From positions 13,607,408 to 13,671,407 of the forward strand of contig NC_058150.1 in assembly GCF_011075055.1 (NCBI RefSeq): 64,000 bases of DNA, read 5' to 3'. This document shows positions 10,383 through 21,650 of this stretch, one piece after another. The position numbers and the translations under genes were made by a program. The first letter of the stretch is position 1. Each line of letters begins with the position of its first letter. Origin of the DNA: Mangifera indica (lineage: Eukaryota > Streptophyta > Magnoliopsida > Sapindales > Anacardiaceae). The notes under the pieces are model-generated. The model searched no databases. It worked only from the letters and a program-made list of their open reading frames with translations, and was not told the origin of the DNA.

Positions 10383-11889
10383 TCAATCAACATAGATATA
10401 GAATCTGGATTTATGAGAATTGAAATTAGGGTTGTTATTTTTTTAATTCAGTTAGGGTTTATTTTGATCATTATTATTTTTGTTTAATTATTATCTTGAT
10501 TAAATTATACATTATAGAAGAAACCCTAAGTAATCCATAATAGTGGACGTTGGCTTTGGCATCACTGCATTCGCTGCCGATGTAAGCCGTGGCAACCACG
10601 GTGACCTTTCTCTATGACTGGAGCACTGTTGACGGCCATTCCCCACATCAGATCTTCAAGTTTAGATCTTGAATGTTGTCATGAAATCATGGCTAAATAG
10701 CATCGCCAGTAGCTTTCATGACACTGGAATATTGACGAAAAATAGATTTATTGTAGTAGGCGATTAAATCGGTGGCTGATCGCGGTGAAATCAGGCGGCA
10801 AAAATCATAAAATTAGCATCCAGGGTTTCTATAAGTCACAGGTAGGAATCGACTTTTCCTAACCAGATTACCCAACTTGCAGGGTCAAATAACCTGTTTG
10901 ACCAAATTTGATCAAATCGGGTCATTTGACCCGAACTGTATATGGGCCAACCCAACCCAAACAAATATGGTACTTGCGTGTGCAATCACACGCCAAAAGG
11001 TGTGTTAAGCACGTGACTATGCGTCTGAGCTCATGCATTATTTTTGCAGTACGTGGAACCACGTGCTACATTCTAGTGGCATGTAGAGGTGCGTGAAACA
11101 TGTTTCCTCGATCGTGGTAGCGCGTGTAATAGTGTTTTGTTGCTGTGTTGGCGTGTTTTACTCTATTAAGGCTTGAAATTGTTAAAATTCAAATATTCTA
11201 GGTAAAAAAATTTTTAATTATTGTTCACAAAATTAGATGCAACAAATTTAGGAAGGATTGTCAGAGATCATAAGGTATTAGGTCTCATGAATTCTTAAAA
11301 TTAGAGCAACATGATTTTGTATAAGGGAATAATTTGTGAGTTCTCAGAATATCAATTGCAAAAGCGACACATTTTGAAGCTTACAAAATGTTCCCTTTAG
11401 GAATGATACATTTAGTAATTTTAATACATATAATTTCCTACCCAAAGGTAGTTATTGTGTATATTAAATATAAAGAAAACATAAGGTTAATTATAAAAAT
11501 CAATCGATCTCATAAATTGGAGGATAAATTATGATCTAGAAAATATATCTGCCCAAAGTTGATATTATTTTTAAACATCATATGTTCTAAAGGTCCTCAT
11601 AAAGTTGTTACCCTATCAAGAAGGGGATGAACTATAATCTAGAAAATATATTTTCCCAAAGGTGATTTATTTTTGAACATCATATGTTATAAAGATCCTC
11701 ATAAAGTTTATATATATAACCTTGTGTTTGGGACCCTTATTGCATGTCATTTTCTTTGCCCAAAGGTGAGTCGATGATGATGCCCAAGGAATCCATATAA
11801 GGTGTAGCTTATCAAGTTTCATTATTTATTTTAAAGCTACTTTAATTAATTGTTGCTCATGTTTTAATTTGTTGCATTATTTTCTTTTA
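10383..11889 (+). other. copia-2 long leader with internal tandem repeat
   Basis: About 1.5 kb of non-coding leader between primer site and gag. A unit of about 101 bp containing ATCTAGAAAATATAT, CCCAAAG and ACATCATATGTT occurs twice in a row (from about 11532 and about 11633). The same motifs recur in the copia-B leader (35815-36070). The small frame at 10908-11096 has no recognisable content and is not called a gene. Confidence 0.7.
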
Positions 11890-12720
11890 GTCTCCATTTC
11901 TGTGGACAATAACAATGCTACTATTGAGGTCCTAACTGAAAATAATTACAAGCAATGGAAGCAAGATATTGAGTTTGTTATGGCTATGGGTGATTGAGAT
12001 ATGACACTTGTTCAAGATAAGTCAACCGATATTACTGATAAGAGTACTATTGAAGAGAAAGATTTGTTTGCTAAGTGAGAGAGATCAAATTGTTTATGCA
12101 TGATGGCTATGAAAAAGACTATAGCTGAATATCTTCTCAATAGGCTACCAGTTGATGGGACTACTAAGGAATTGTTCATTGCTATAGGGAAACAATTTCA
12201 GATCTCCAATAATGTTGAAGCTTCATCTCTTGTTACTAAGTTGATTAACATGAGATACATAAAATCTGGGGGTGTTAGAGACTATATATTGAAGCTTGTT
12301 CATATTCAGGATAAACTCAAGAATCATAAGATCTCTTTACCTGATGAGTTTATTGTTCATCATGCCCTAGCTACCTTACCTTAAACTTTTTCCCAGCTCA
12401 AGATAGCTTATAACACCATAGAAGGAACTTGGAATTACTAAGTGTGTTGCTGAGGAGTGTAAGATCCAAAGGGAAAAAAATGATGTGGCTCTTTTTATCT
12501 CTCATTTTAAAGATGATCATGGTAAAAAAAAAGTATAAGAAAGGCAAGTTTAATCCTATTGCTCCTAAAAATGATTAGAATAAAAAGCATGGTCAAGGCC
12601 AGAAAAATTCAAATACAATAGAGCAGAAAGATCCTAGTAAGTGCTTCTTTTACAAGAAGAAAGGTCATATGAAGAAAAATTGCATGAAATATAAGTCTTG
12701 GTTAGAAAAAAGAGGTAACC
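11890..12720 (+). pseudogene. copia-2 gag (UBN2-type) with damaged zinc knuckle
   Basis: Gag forms the virus-like particle of the element. The frame starts near a VDNNNATIEVLTENNYKQW segment, typical of plant copia gag N-termini (N-Y-x-x-W), and continues through the 12100-12384 frame (MAMKKTIAEYLLNRL, then LVTKLINMRYIKSGG, LVHIQDKLKNH). There are stops at about 11997, 12076 and 12382 and frameshifts after. The C-terminal zinc knuckle near 12639-12681 reads CFFYKKKGHMKKNC: the second Cys of the CX2CX4HX4C motif is Tyr here, whereas copia-B keeps it. Non-functional. Confidence 0.85.
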
Positions 12721-12767
12721 TACTAAGTCTTGTGTGTTTTGAATCTAATTTTGTTGATATATCTTTA

Positions 12768-14040
12768 AATTCTTGGTGGCTTGATAGTGGAGCAACTGTG
12801 CATGTTGTTTTTACTTTACAGGGGTTCAAAAGCAAAAAAAGACCAAGTGAGGCTAAAAGGACACCTAGAGTTGGAAACTGTGCAGAAGTTGAAGTTGAAT
12901 ATATATGAGTTGTTTGCCTTAGGTTGAAAAGTGGTTTTGAGTTAGTTTTAAATAATGCATTCTATAGACCTTCATTTAGAAGGAATTTGATTTCAGTTTC
13001 AACTTTGGATAAATGTGGATTTTGTTTTAAGTTTGAAAAATCTTCAGTTGCATTATCTTTAAATTCTAAAGTTGTTGGTGAATGTGTTATGAACAATGGA
13101 TTATATTGTGTATGTTTAGCTCCAGCCAATACTTCTACTTCTATGAATGTTGAAAAGAATATGGGGAAAAAATCCTTGATTGATGAAAAATCCTTTTTAT
13201 TGTGGCATAAAAGGCTTGGACATATCTCTAAAGAGAGGATTGAAAGACTGATAAGAGATAATATCCTTCCCTCATTAAATTCTGATGATCTAGAAGTTTG
13301 TATTAATTGCATCAGGGGAAATTTAACCAAGACTAAAAAGAAAGGGGCAACTCATAGTTCAGATTTATTGGAAGTGATTCACACTGATATTAGTGAGCCC
13401 TACTCTACTACAATTTATGGTTGTCAATATTTTATCACTTTTATTGATGACTTCTCTTGTTATGGTTTTCTCTATTTGATTAAAGAAAAATCTGATGCTT
13501 TGGAGAAATTTAAAGTCTTCAAAACTAAAGTGGAAAAACAATTAGAAAAAGTCATTAAGGTAGTTCGATCTGACCGAGGGGGTGAATCCTATGGAAGACA
13601 TGGAGATCAAGTCAACATATGGGGTCATTTGCCAAGTACTTACAAAAATGTGACATAGTTGCTCAATATACCATGCTTGGGAGTCTTGATCAAAATGGTG
13701 TAGCTGAAAGGCATAACCGCACACTTATGGATATGGTAAGGAACATGATGAGTAGGACTAACTTGGCTGAATATCTTTGGGGATAATCAATCAAAACAAC
13801 TTTATACATTCTGAATAGAGTTCCTAATAAATCAGTTCCTAAAACACCTGTTGAATTATAGGTTGGTAGAAAGTTTAGCCTTAACCACTTTCGAGTTTAG
13901 GGTTGCCCTGCTAAGGTTAGGATTTATAATCCTATTGAGAAAAAGTTTGATCCTTGCTCCATCAGGTGTTACTTTGTTGGATATTCATCTCATTCTAAGG
14001 GATACAGGTTTTACTGTCCTTCTCATGACACAAGGATAAT
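12768..14040 (+). pseudogene. copia-2 protease and integrase (decayed)
   Basis: The aspartic protease core WWLDSGATVHV lies near 12775, with the catalytic D-S-G intact. After a stop at about 12906, the frame at 12924-13658 encodes the gag-pre-integrase part (LWHKRLGHISKERIERL) with a C-x2-C pair (CINC), then the integrase core with HTDIS, YFITFIDDFS and VVRSDRGGE. Beyond 13658 a frameshift and stops follow, with the NGVAERHNRTLMDMVRNMMSR segment still readable near 13693-13758. The C-terminal part runs to about 14040. It is the least damaged copy of this region in the window. Confidence 0.9.
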
Positions 14041-14199
14041 TGAGTCTCAAACTGATAAGTTCCTTGAGCTTGATGTTCATGATACTTCAGTACCTACTGA
14101 GATTTCTACTATTGTTGGTTCCCTTGACAAGGATCAAGGAGAAGTTATCATATTCCCTATACCTCCTTTCTCTGAGATAAATGATTATGTGCGAAGATA

Positions 14200-15110
14200 A
14201 ACAACGTAAACTCAAGAAACCTTTATACCATAAACTGAAATTCTTGAAAATATAACTCAAGATCTTGTGGTTAAGGTACCTCTTAGGAGATCAACAAGAC
14301 AAAAAAGGGTTGCCATTTCAGATATATATGTTTATTTGGCTAAAAATGAGTATGATAGTGGAGATATGACTGATCCAGTTTCATTTCCTGAAGTAATTAA
14401 AAGCTCAAGTGCAGACATATGGATGAAGGCTATGGAAGATGAAATGCAATCCATGAAAGAAAATAAGGTTTGGGATCTTGTGGAGTTACCTGAAGGTTTT
14501 AAGCCTATTGGTTATAAATGGTCTTTAAAACTAAAAGAGATCCTAAAGGAAAGATAGACAGATTCAAAGCAAAATTAGTTGCAAAAGGGTTTACTCAGAG
14601 AGAAGAGGTTGACTTTAATGAGACATTTTCAACTGTATCCTCAAAAGATTCGTTCAGAATCATAATGGCCTTAGTAACACATTTTGATTTGGAGCTTCAT
14701 CAGATAAATGTAAAAATAGCTTTTCTCAATGGCAATCTTGATGAGGAGGTGTATATGAAACAACCAGATGGTTTTATGGTTGATGGGAAACAACACATGG
14801 TATGTAGACTTAAAAAGTCTATCTATGGTTTAAAACAAGTCTCTCGACAATGATATCTTAAGTTTGATGAGGTTGTGACCTCACATGGCTTCACTAAAAA
14901 TAAATTTGATCAATATGTGTATATGAAGATCAGTGGGAGCAGGTTTATTTTCTTAGAACTCTATGTGGATGACATTTTGCTTGAAAGTAGTGATTGCAGC
15001 ATGTTTTTTGAGACTAAGCAATTTTTGTCTAGAGCCTTTGACTTGAAAGATCTTAGAGAAGCTTTCTTTATTCTTGACATTGAAATCCACTAAGATAGAA
15101 ATTGTGGTTT
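14200..15110 (+). pseudogene. copia-2 reverse transcriptase (decayed)
   Basis: Two overlapping frames (14267-14557 and 14518-14853) split by a frameshift near 14520 carry the copia RT: DIWMKAMEDEMQSMKENKVW, then FKTKRDPKGKIDRFKAKLVA, FNETFSTV, ELHQINVKIAFLNG, EEVYMKQPDGF and SIYGLKQ. A TGA at 14851-14853 replaces the Trp codon TGG. The catalytic LYVDDIL follows in the frame 14875-15093, YVDD at 14962-14973. Catalytic residues are preserved but the enzyme cannot be made from this copy. Confidence 0.9.
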
Positions 15111-15119
15111 GCTCAGTTA

Positions 15120-15960
15120 TCTCAAAAAGCATATATTGAGCATGTTCTTAAAAGATTTCAGATGCAAGATTGTAGAGCTGGCGATGTATCTGTTATAAAA
15201 AGAGATAGGTTTAGTGACAAACAGTGTCCTCAAAATGACATTGAAAGGGCATTCATAAAGATAAACCATATGCTAGTATGATTGGGAGTCTAATGTATGC
15301 CCAAGTGTGCATGAGACCTGACATAGCCTTTTTTGTGAATGTTCTTGGTCGATATGTTACTGATCTTGGTTCTGATCATTAGGTAGTAACAAAGAAAATC
15401 ATGAGATATTTGTAAAGGACTAAAAATTTCATGCTTGTGTACAGAAGAACAGAAACTCTTGAAGTAGTGGGATATTTTGATTCAAACTTCAGTAGATGTT
15501 CTGATGACTTCAAATCCACTTTAGGGTACATCTTCATGCTTGCAGGTGGAGCCATATCCTAGAAAAGTGTCAAGTAGACATTAGTAGCATCTTCAACCAT
15601 GTATGCAGAGTTTATTACTTGTTATGGGGCATCTATCCATGCCATATGGTTGAAGAATTATATTTCTGAGCTTCAAGTGGTTGACTCCATTTCTAGGCCG
15701 TTTGTGATCTACTGTGATAATTATGCAGTCATGTTCTTTTGCAAGAACAATAAGGTCAGTAGCAAGTCAAAGAATATAGAGCTAAAATATCTCATAGTTA
15801 GGGACCTCATAAAGAAATGAGACATCATGATGGAGCATATTAGTACAGATGCAATGTTGGCCAATCCCCTAACCAAAGGACTCAGACCCATTGTTTTAAA
15901 AGGTCATATGATGAATATGGGTGTGTTAGAATCTTTTGATGCCTTAGGTTAGTAAGAGTC
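15120..15960 (+). pseudogene. copia-2 RNase H and C-terminus (decayed)
   Basis: The last domain of the polyprotein is readable in pieces: the connection segment near 15250-15600 with stops, then the frame 15599-15820 with MYAEFITCYGAS, VIYCDNYAVMFFCKNN and LKYLIVRDLIKK. The end (DPLTKGL-like: LANPLTKGLRP) lies near 15860-15890 and the polyprotein stops near 15951. RNase H removes the RNA template during replication of the element. Confidence 0.88.
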
Positions 15961-16585
15961 TTGAAGTAATTTATAGTTATTTTCTGCTTGACTTTATGAC
16001 ATTGTTTTATTGGGTGATTTATTATAATTATGAGTTTTGCAAAATTTATTATATGAATGTTTAATTATATATTTATCTGTGTATGAATATATATGCATGT
16101 ATAAGGTTCAAGTACAACATGTGTCTCAAGATAAAGTTTCCTTTGAGAATGATAGTTGTATGAGTTTGTTTCATTAGTCTAAAGCAAAATTGAAACATAC
16201 AGGCTTCAATGGAGGCAAAGGCATTTCTCTTGTTTCTTTTGACACATAAAGGTTAGAGAGAAATCATAAAGAGGACTGACAGAGATATAACACTGCTTAT
16301 GATCACTTTGTTGGGTGCTATTCTGCCACACTCCCAAACTTGATCTGCATTGATTTGATTATTAGTAATTGTAATCGAGGATGATCTTGTGTCGATATAG
16401 CACATAAGTGATGTCTTGGTTCGTTATTGACGATCATATCAACTAGATTGTTTATTATAGTGTGATTTATCTTTGGACTATTCTGTTTTATAAAATAGTG
16501 GTCATTTAAAGATAAAATCATTGACTACCCGAGAGTCAAAATTGTTTTCTTTTCTAAAAATAAAATAAAATAATTAATGTTACCC

Positions 16586-16596
16586 AAGTGAGAGAA
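16586..16596 (+). other. copia-2 polypurine tract
   Basis: AAGTGAGAGAA directly precedes the 3' LTR, the expected position and composition of a polypurine tract. Confidence 0.8.
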
Positions 16597-17077
16597 TGTT
16601 GGAAATTTCCTAATGTAGACTAACATTAATTATAGTTTTGGTTTTATAAAATCGGGTAATTGGATAGTCCAATGTTAGTTTATAGATACACTTGAGTGAT
16701 CAATAAAGATATGTCTAATATACTTAAAAGTTATTGCTCTGGATAAACGGTTTAATGTGGGTCTTCAGTTATTGGACCTTTAATGAAAGCGTCTAGATAA
16801 TTTCTTATAAATACGCTAGGTCCTCACTCTAGAATCTAATTTTGATATGTTTATTCATTCAAAGTCGTCATAGTAAGGTTTCTGGTGTAGAAAACCTATC
16901 ATAACAAATTTTCAAATTTCAAATGGAATTCTGAAGATCTTTAGTTTCAAAGATATGATTCAAAAAAGTTTTTCTATATCTCTAATTATTAATTCTATGT
17001 TAATTTAATATAAAAATTTAATATTCTATATTCCATGCATGTTTGAATTAAATTATGGTCTTAATTAAAGTTTTACA
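16597..17077 (+). repeat. copia-2 3' LTR
   Basis: 481-bp direct repeat partner of 9889-10369, with ends TGTTGG and TTTTACA. The reading frame 16318-16521 on the minus strand, just upstream, is not a gene. Confidence 0.93.
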
Positions 17078-17624
17078 TGAGGAGTCGCGAAGTTTGTAAA
17101 AACAAAAGATCAAACCAAAACGATGGCTATTAATGATAGATTTGGGCAAGAAACGGCTAAGTAAAATTTGACAGATCCAAATCAAGTTAGTGACAAACGA
17201 GGGCAGTAGTCAAGGGTGGATCTAAGCCTTTATAGAGGTACGCCTATATCCACCGTCAAATTTAAAAAGTTTCAAAGAGGTTTGATTAGACCCATTCTTG
17301 ATTTTAAATATAGAAGTATTTATACTTCCTATGTTGTTGTAACTCACTTTAAATGAAGACATGACTGGGTCACTTTCCTCATCAATAATTATTTCCTATC
17401 CAAACTGGCACAATCCACAAGTAAAGGCATTTTTTTTCGAAAACTGATATAAAATAATAAACAAAAGTTGCTATTGCCTACTGCAATGCACCACACACCA
17501 CGAGATTTCTTCAGACTTTCTAAGTTCTACCTTATTATAAATTTTTTTTTTGCCGCCACCCCTAATTTCTTCACACTTTCTAAGTTCTACCTTATCATAA
17601 ATTTCTTTATTTTTTACATTTTTA
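17078..17624. other. Intergenic, with a 60-bp imperfect direct repeat
   Basis: No gene recognised. Two copies of an about 40-bp sequence beginning ATTTCTTCAGACTTTCTAAG lie exactly 60 bp apart (17504 and 17564), the first followed by a T-run and GCCGCCACCCC. The rest is AT-rich without open frames. Confidence 0.6.
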
Positions 17625-18294
17625 AGGAGTATTAATCAAGTATTTCTTTAATTATCTCCCAAGATTTTGTTGTTTTGAATTTTGTTTGTTTAATTGATAA
17701 ATCAATTTATTTATTTTGGATTTTTGGAGATAAATTATATGTGGAATTTTTTTATTTATTTCCTAATAAATTATAGGTGTAAAAAATTTAGAAAAGTTAT
17801 AGTTTGCAATTGTTTGATATTGCAATATTTGATTAATATTTCTAGTATTTTGAGCTAAATTAGAATATTATACTTTAATTTTAATATTATTTGTGCATAG
17901 GCATTAGCGGACTAGTGTTGATATTCATTTATAAAAAACATTTGTTGAATGTTCAAATATTCAATAGTTTGCATATGAGAAATTTGTATATGCTCCAACC
18001 TAACAAAAACTTATAGACAAACTGATGTAAATTGCAAATGGCTTTATGTAGTTCATTTTACAACTAAAGTCCAATTCGTAATAACAAATTTTAATACTCT
18101 AGATTTCTTAAAACAAGATGAAAAGAGGTTAATCCTATAAAGTGTAATGAAGTTTAATTTTGTTAAACAATTATAGTATAATCAAATTTGATTAATTATA
18201 AATGTATTGATAATAATAAAGCAAAATTATCTTCAAAACAAAGATACTATCTAGATTTGTTATCCTCCAAAGTTCAAGGAAACATTATTAAACG
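17625..18294. repeat. Dispersed duplication, copy 1 (partner at 49312-50576)
   Basis: The sequence starting AGTATTAATCAAGTATTTC and ending at CAAGGAAACATTATTAAAC is shared with 49312-50576 in the same orientation. This copy lacks about 65 bp near 17661 and lacks the MITE found in the other. A short segment at about 18053-18083 is in inverted orientation relative to copy 2. Function unknown; no coding potential seen. Confidence 0.88.
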
Positions 18295-18589
18295 GGAAAT
18301 TATCAAAAATGGCCAAAATACCCTCCCACTAAGCAAAAATGCCCAAATCCACTATTCCTAACAAAAATGCCCATGACTTTTTCTAAAATACCAAAATTAC
18401 TCTTCCCTTCATTTATATGAACCTCCTCACTCACTAGAAGGGGTTAAATAAAATTTTATTAAAATTAGAAGGTATTATGATATTAAACATTATAAGAGCA
18501 TTATAAATTTCTCAATGAAATTTTAGGAATAGATAATTAAAGGGTCAAACAAAATGTTATGAAAATTTGGGGGGCATTTTGATATATCG
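18295..18589. mobile_element. Possible end of a DNA transposon leading into the tandem array
   Basis: At the exact end of the duplicated sequence, new sequence begins GGGAAATTATCAAAAATGGC, followed by repeated ACCCTCCC/AAAAATGCCC phrases. Such starts occur at ends of Mutator-like and related elements in plants. I found no matching inverted end, so the assignment is tentative. Confidence 0.35.
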
Positions 18590-20055
18590 ACTTATATTTT
18601 TCAGATTTTCGAAGAATTTTTCGATTGTTGCCATTCTAAGGCTTTTCAACTTTTAGAATTCGAATTTCAGTTCCGTTTTTTAGAATTTCACCGTTTTATG
18701 AGATATCGACTCGTATTTTTCAGATTTCTGAAAAATTTTTGGATCCGTTTTTTCGAATTTCACCGTTTTACGATAGATCGACTCGTATTTTTCAGATTTT
18801 CGAAGAATTTTTCGATTGTTGCCATTCTAGGGTAGTTTAACTTTTAGAATTCAAATTTCAGTTCCGTTTTTTCAAATTTTATCGTTTATGATAGATCGAC
18901 TCGTATTTTTTAGATTTCTGAAAAAATTTTTGATTGTTGCCATTCTAGGGTATTTCAACTTTTAGAATTCAAATTTTAGTTCCGTTTTTTCGAATTTCAC
19001 TGTTTTACGATAGATCGACTCGTATTTTTTATATTTCTGAAGAATTTTTTGATTGTTGCCATTCTAGGGGATTTCAACTTTTAGAATTAAAATTTCAGTT
19101 CCGTTTTTTCGAATTTCACCGTTTTACGATAGATCGACTTGTATTTTTCAGATTTTCGAAGAATTTTTTGATTGTTGCCATTCTAGGGTATTTCAACTTT
19201 TAGAATTCCAATTTCAGTTCTGTTTTTTCGAATTTCACTGTTTTACAATAAATCGACTAGTATTTTTCAGATTTCTAAAAAATTTTTTGATTGTTGTCAT
19301 TCTAGGGGATTTCAACTTTTAGAATTTAAATTTTAGTTCCGTTTTTTCGAATTTCACCGTTTTACGATAGATCGACTTGTATTTTTCAGATTTTCGAAGA
19401 ATTTTTCGATTGTTACCATTCTAGGGTATTTCAACTTTTAGAATTCCAATTTTAGTTCTGTTTTTTCGAATTTCACCGTTTTACGATAGATCGACTCGTA
19501 TTTTTCATATTTCTGAAAAATTTTTTGGTTGTTGCCATTCTAGGGTATTTCAACTTTTAGAATTCGAATTTTAGTTTCGTTTTTTCGAATTTCACCGTTT
19601 TATGATAGATCGACTCGTATTTTTTAGATTTTCGAAGAATTTTTCGATTGTTGCCATTCTAGGGGATTTCAACTTTTAGAATTCGAATTTCACCGTTTTA
19701 CGATAGATCGACTCATATTTTTTAGATTTTTGAAGAATTTTTTTATTGTTGCCATTCTAGGGTTTTTCAACTTTTAGAATTCGAATTTCAATTTTGTTTT
19801 TTCGAATTTCACCGTTTTACGATAGATCAACTCGTATTTTTCAGATTTTTGAAGAATTTTTCAATTGTTGCCATTCTAGGGTTTTTCAACTTTTAGAATT
19901 CGAGTTTCAGTTTTGTTTTTTTGAATTTTACCATTTTACGATATATTGACTTGTATTTTTCAGATTTCTGAAGAATTTTTCGATTATTGCCATTCTTGGG
20001 TATTTCAACTTTTAGAATTCGAATTTCAGTTTCGTTTTTTCAAATTTCACCGTTA
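18590..20055. repeat. 119-bp tandem repeat array (about 12 units)
   Basis: The phrase TTGCCATTCTAGG recurs at 18630, 18821, 18939, 19058, 19177, 19296, 19415, 19534, 19653, 19751, 19870 and 19989, i.e. mostly 118-119 bp apart. Units contain ATTTCACCGTTTTACGATAG, CGACTCGTATTTTTCAG and CAACTTTTAGAATTC. Between 18796 and 19660 two unit types mostly alternate: one with TTTTCGAAGAA, the other with TTTCTGAAAAA, suggesting a 238-bp dimer. Two spacings are irregular: 191 bp near the left end, where a partial unit sits, and 98 bp near 19653-19751, a deletion. No coding content. Confidence 0.95.
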
Positions 20056-20132
20056 AAAAACCCTAAAAGTTGAAAAACCCTAGAATGACAACAATCGAAA
20101 AATTCTTCAGAAATCTAAAAAATACGAATCGA
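20056..20132. repeat. Inverted partial unit closing the tandem array
   Basis: From about 20056 the sequence reads the array unit in reverse: AACCCTAAAAGTTGAAAAAC, CTAGAATGACAACAATCGAA, TCTTCAGAAATC and AATACGAATCGATA are complements of unit phrases. The junction follows TTTCACCGTT. The array therefore ends in a head-to-head arrangement just before the truncated gypsy LTR. Confidence 0.85.
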
Positions 20133-21507
20133 TATATCTTACTAGTTTTGCTTCCATCTAAATTTATTCATAACTCACCAGATATTACTCTTGGGACGAC
20201 CCCTTAATCTTGAGCCCCAAATTCCTTTTCTTTCTTTTTCTTTTCTTCTTTTTTTTTTTCTCCTTTCTTTCCTTTCCTTTTTTCTTCCTTTCCTTTTTCT
20301 CCTTTTTTTTTCTTTCTTTCCTGCCCAAAACTACGAATACTGTTTACAGAATAGTCATTTGACAGGGTAACCTTCTTTTTCATACAATTCAACAACTCAA
20401 ACAGTTTCTAATTCATACAAGCTATATATCGTTGAAAAGAGGATTCAAAGATCTTTCCAACAAGCTATAATAGCACTCATAATTCAATAGATAAGACAGT
20501 CAAAACGTGAGATAAAATCAGTGATAAAACCTGCCTCCTCTGATTATTTGGTAAAACAGTCCTTATGGTTCATGCAATATTTGACAATCCAAATGATCCC
20601 CAATTCATGCAAGCTATATATCACTGAAAATAGAATTCAAAGAGCTTTCCAAAAAGATATAATAGCACTCATAAATCCTTAGATAAGACAGTCAAAATGT
20701 GAGATGAAATCAGTGGCAAAACTGCCTCCTCTGTTTACTTAATAAAGCAATCCTTGTGGTTCATACAACATTTAACAGTCCAAAGGATCTCCAATTCATA
20801 CAAGCTATATATCATTGGAAAGAAGATTCAAATCTCTTTCCAACAAGATATAATAGAACTCGTAATTCATCAGATAAGGTAGCCAAAACGTGAGATGAAT
20901 GCAGTGGCAAAACTGTAAATATCATGTAACGTTCTGCCATGAACAAAATAACACAAATAGACATCCCAAATGGCAAAACAACATTCCTCAACTTCAAAAT
21001 CATCATTTATTACATAGATCCAAGGAACCAAAAGCCTAAAACATGCAACATATCAAGGATGATTCCCCTTACCTTGTTTCAAGCCAAATCTTTGCAAGTT
21101 GGCTTCCTTCTCTTTGTTTTACTTCTTTTATCACCTTAAATCAACACCAAAACACACTAACATATTCACATAACATGCATATAAACATAGATAAAGGGAA
21201 AGGAAGGAGATCTTTGGTTACCAAAGCTTCCAAGTGCTTCCTTTTCTTTTCTTTTCTTTCTTATCTTCCAAACTCTTTCAAATCCTTCATTTTTCTTCAA
21301 GAAAACAAAGAAAAAGCATGAAGAATGGTGACTGCTGGAATATGGACGGGAAATGATGGAAAAAAAAAACAAAAGGTACTTGCCCTTGGAAAAAGCAAAG
21401 AAAATAAGTAAGAAGACTTCCTTATTTTCTTTATTGACTTTCTCTCCATATATCTCTTTTTTTTTTCTTTTTGTATTTATATATATATATATATATATTT
21501 TTGTATT

Positions 21508-21543
<36 letters not shown>

Positions 21544-21614
21544 AAAAATAGGAAATATCTCAAAACAGGGTTAAAAGATGTAATTGCCCCTAGAACATAC
21601 CCGAGGGTATTACA
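20133..21614 (-). repeat. Gypsy 3' LTR, truncated
   Basis: It matches 27155-28677 of the 5' LTR almost base for base apart from simple-repeat length changes; for example 20812-21006 and 27801-27995 translate identically. The distal about 800 bp, including the CA end, is missing and replaced by the 119-bp array. It contains a long pyrimidine-rich tract (20222-20320) and a TA-rich microsatellite (about 21478-21540). Confidence 0.92.
21478..21540. repeat. (TA)n microsatellite in gypsy 3' LTR
   Basis: Two TA runs separated by a short TTTTTGTATTTATATAC spacer. The homologous site in the 5' LTR carries a longer run. Confidence 0.9.
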
Positions 21615-21630
21615 ATTCTTCCCCTTTCAC
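21615..21630 (-). other. Gypsy polypurine tract
   Basis: On the minus strand GTGAAAGGGGAAGAAT directly precedes the LTR start TGTAATACCC, the expected place for the polypurine tract. Confidence 0.88.
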
Positions 21631-21650
21631 AAGAATTTCGTCCTCGAAAT

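Larger units (their letters stand above)
9889..17077 (+). mobile_element. copia-2: structurally complete, decayed Ty1/copia element
   Basis: The element has all structural parts: 5' LTR, primer site, long leader, gag, protease, integrase, RT, RNase H (the Ty1/copia domain order), polypurine tract and 3' LTR. Total length is 7.19 kb. Both LTRs are 481 bp and start TGTTGGAAATTTCC; the 3' copy ends TTTTACA, the 5' copy TTTTATA. No clean target duplication is seen (TTAGA before, TGAGG after), so either side may have been altered. Many stops and frameshifts break the coding region. It is the best reference for reading copia-A and copia-B, which belong to the same family. Confidence 0.93.

Noticed and set aside
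9884..17082. Target duplication for copia-2
   Set aside because: TTAGA and TGAGG differ at two of five positions, too weak to claim.
18590..20055. CRISPR array
   Set aside because: Repeats are contiguous 119-bp units without unique spacers, in a plant genome.
20204..20395. Lys/Glu-rich minus-strand frame
   Set aside because: Translation of a pyrimidine-rich tract in the LTR, also present with changes at 27227-27409.
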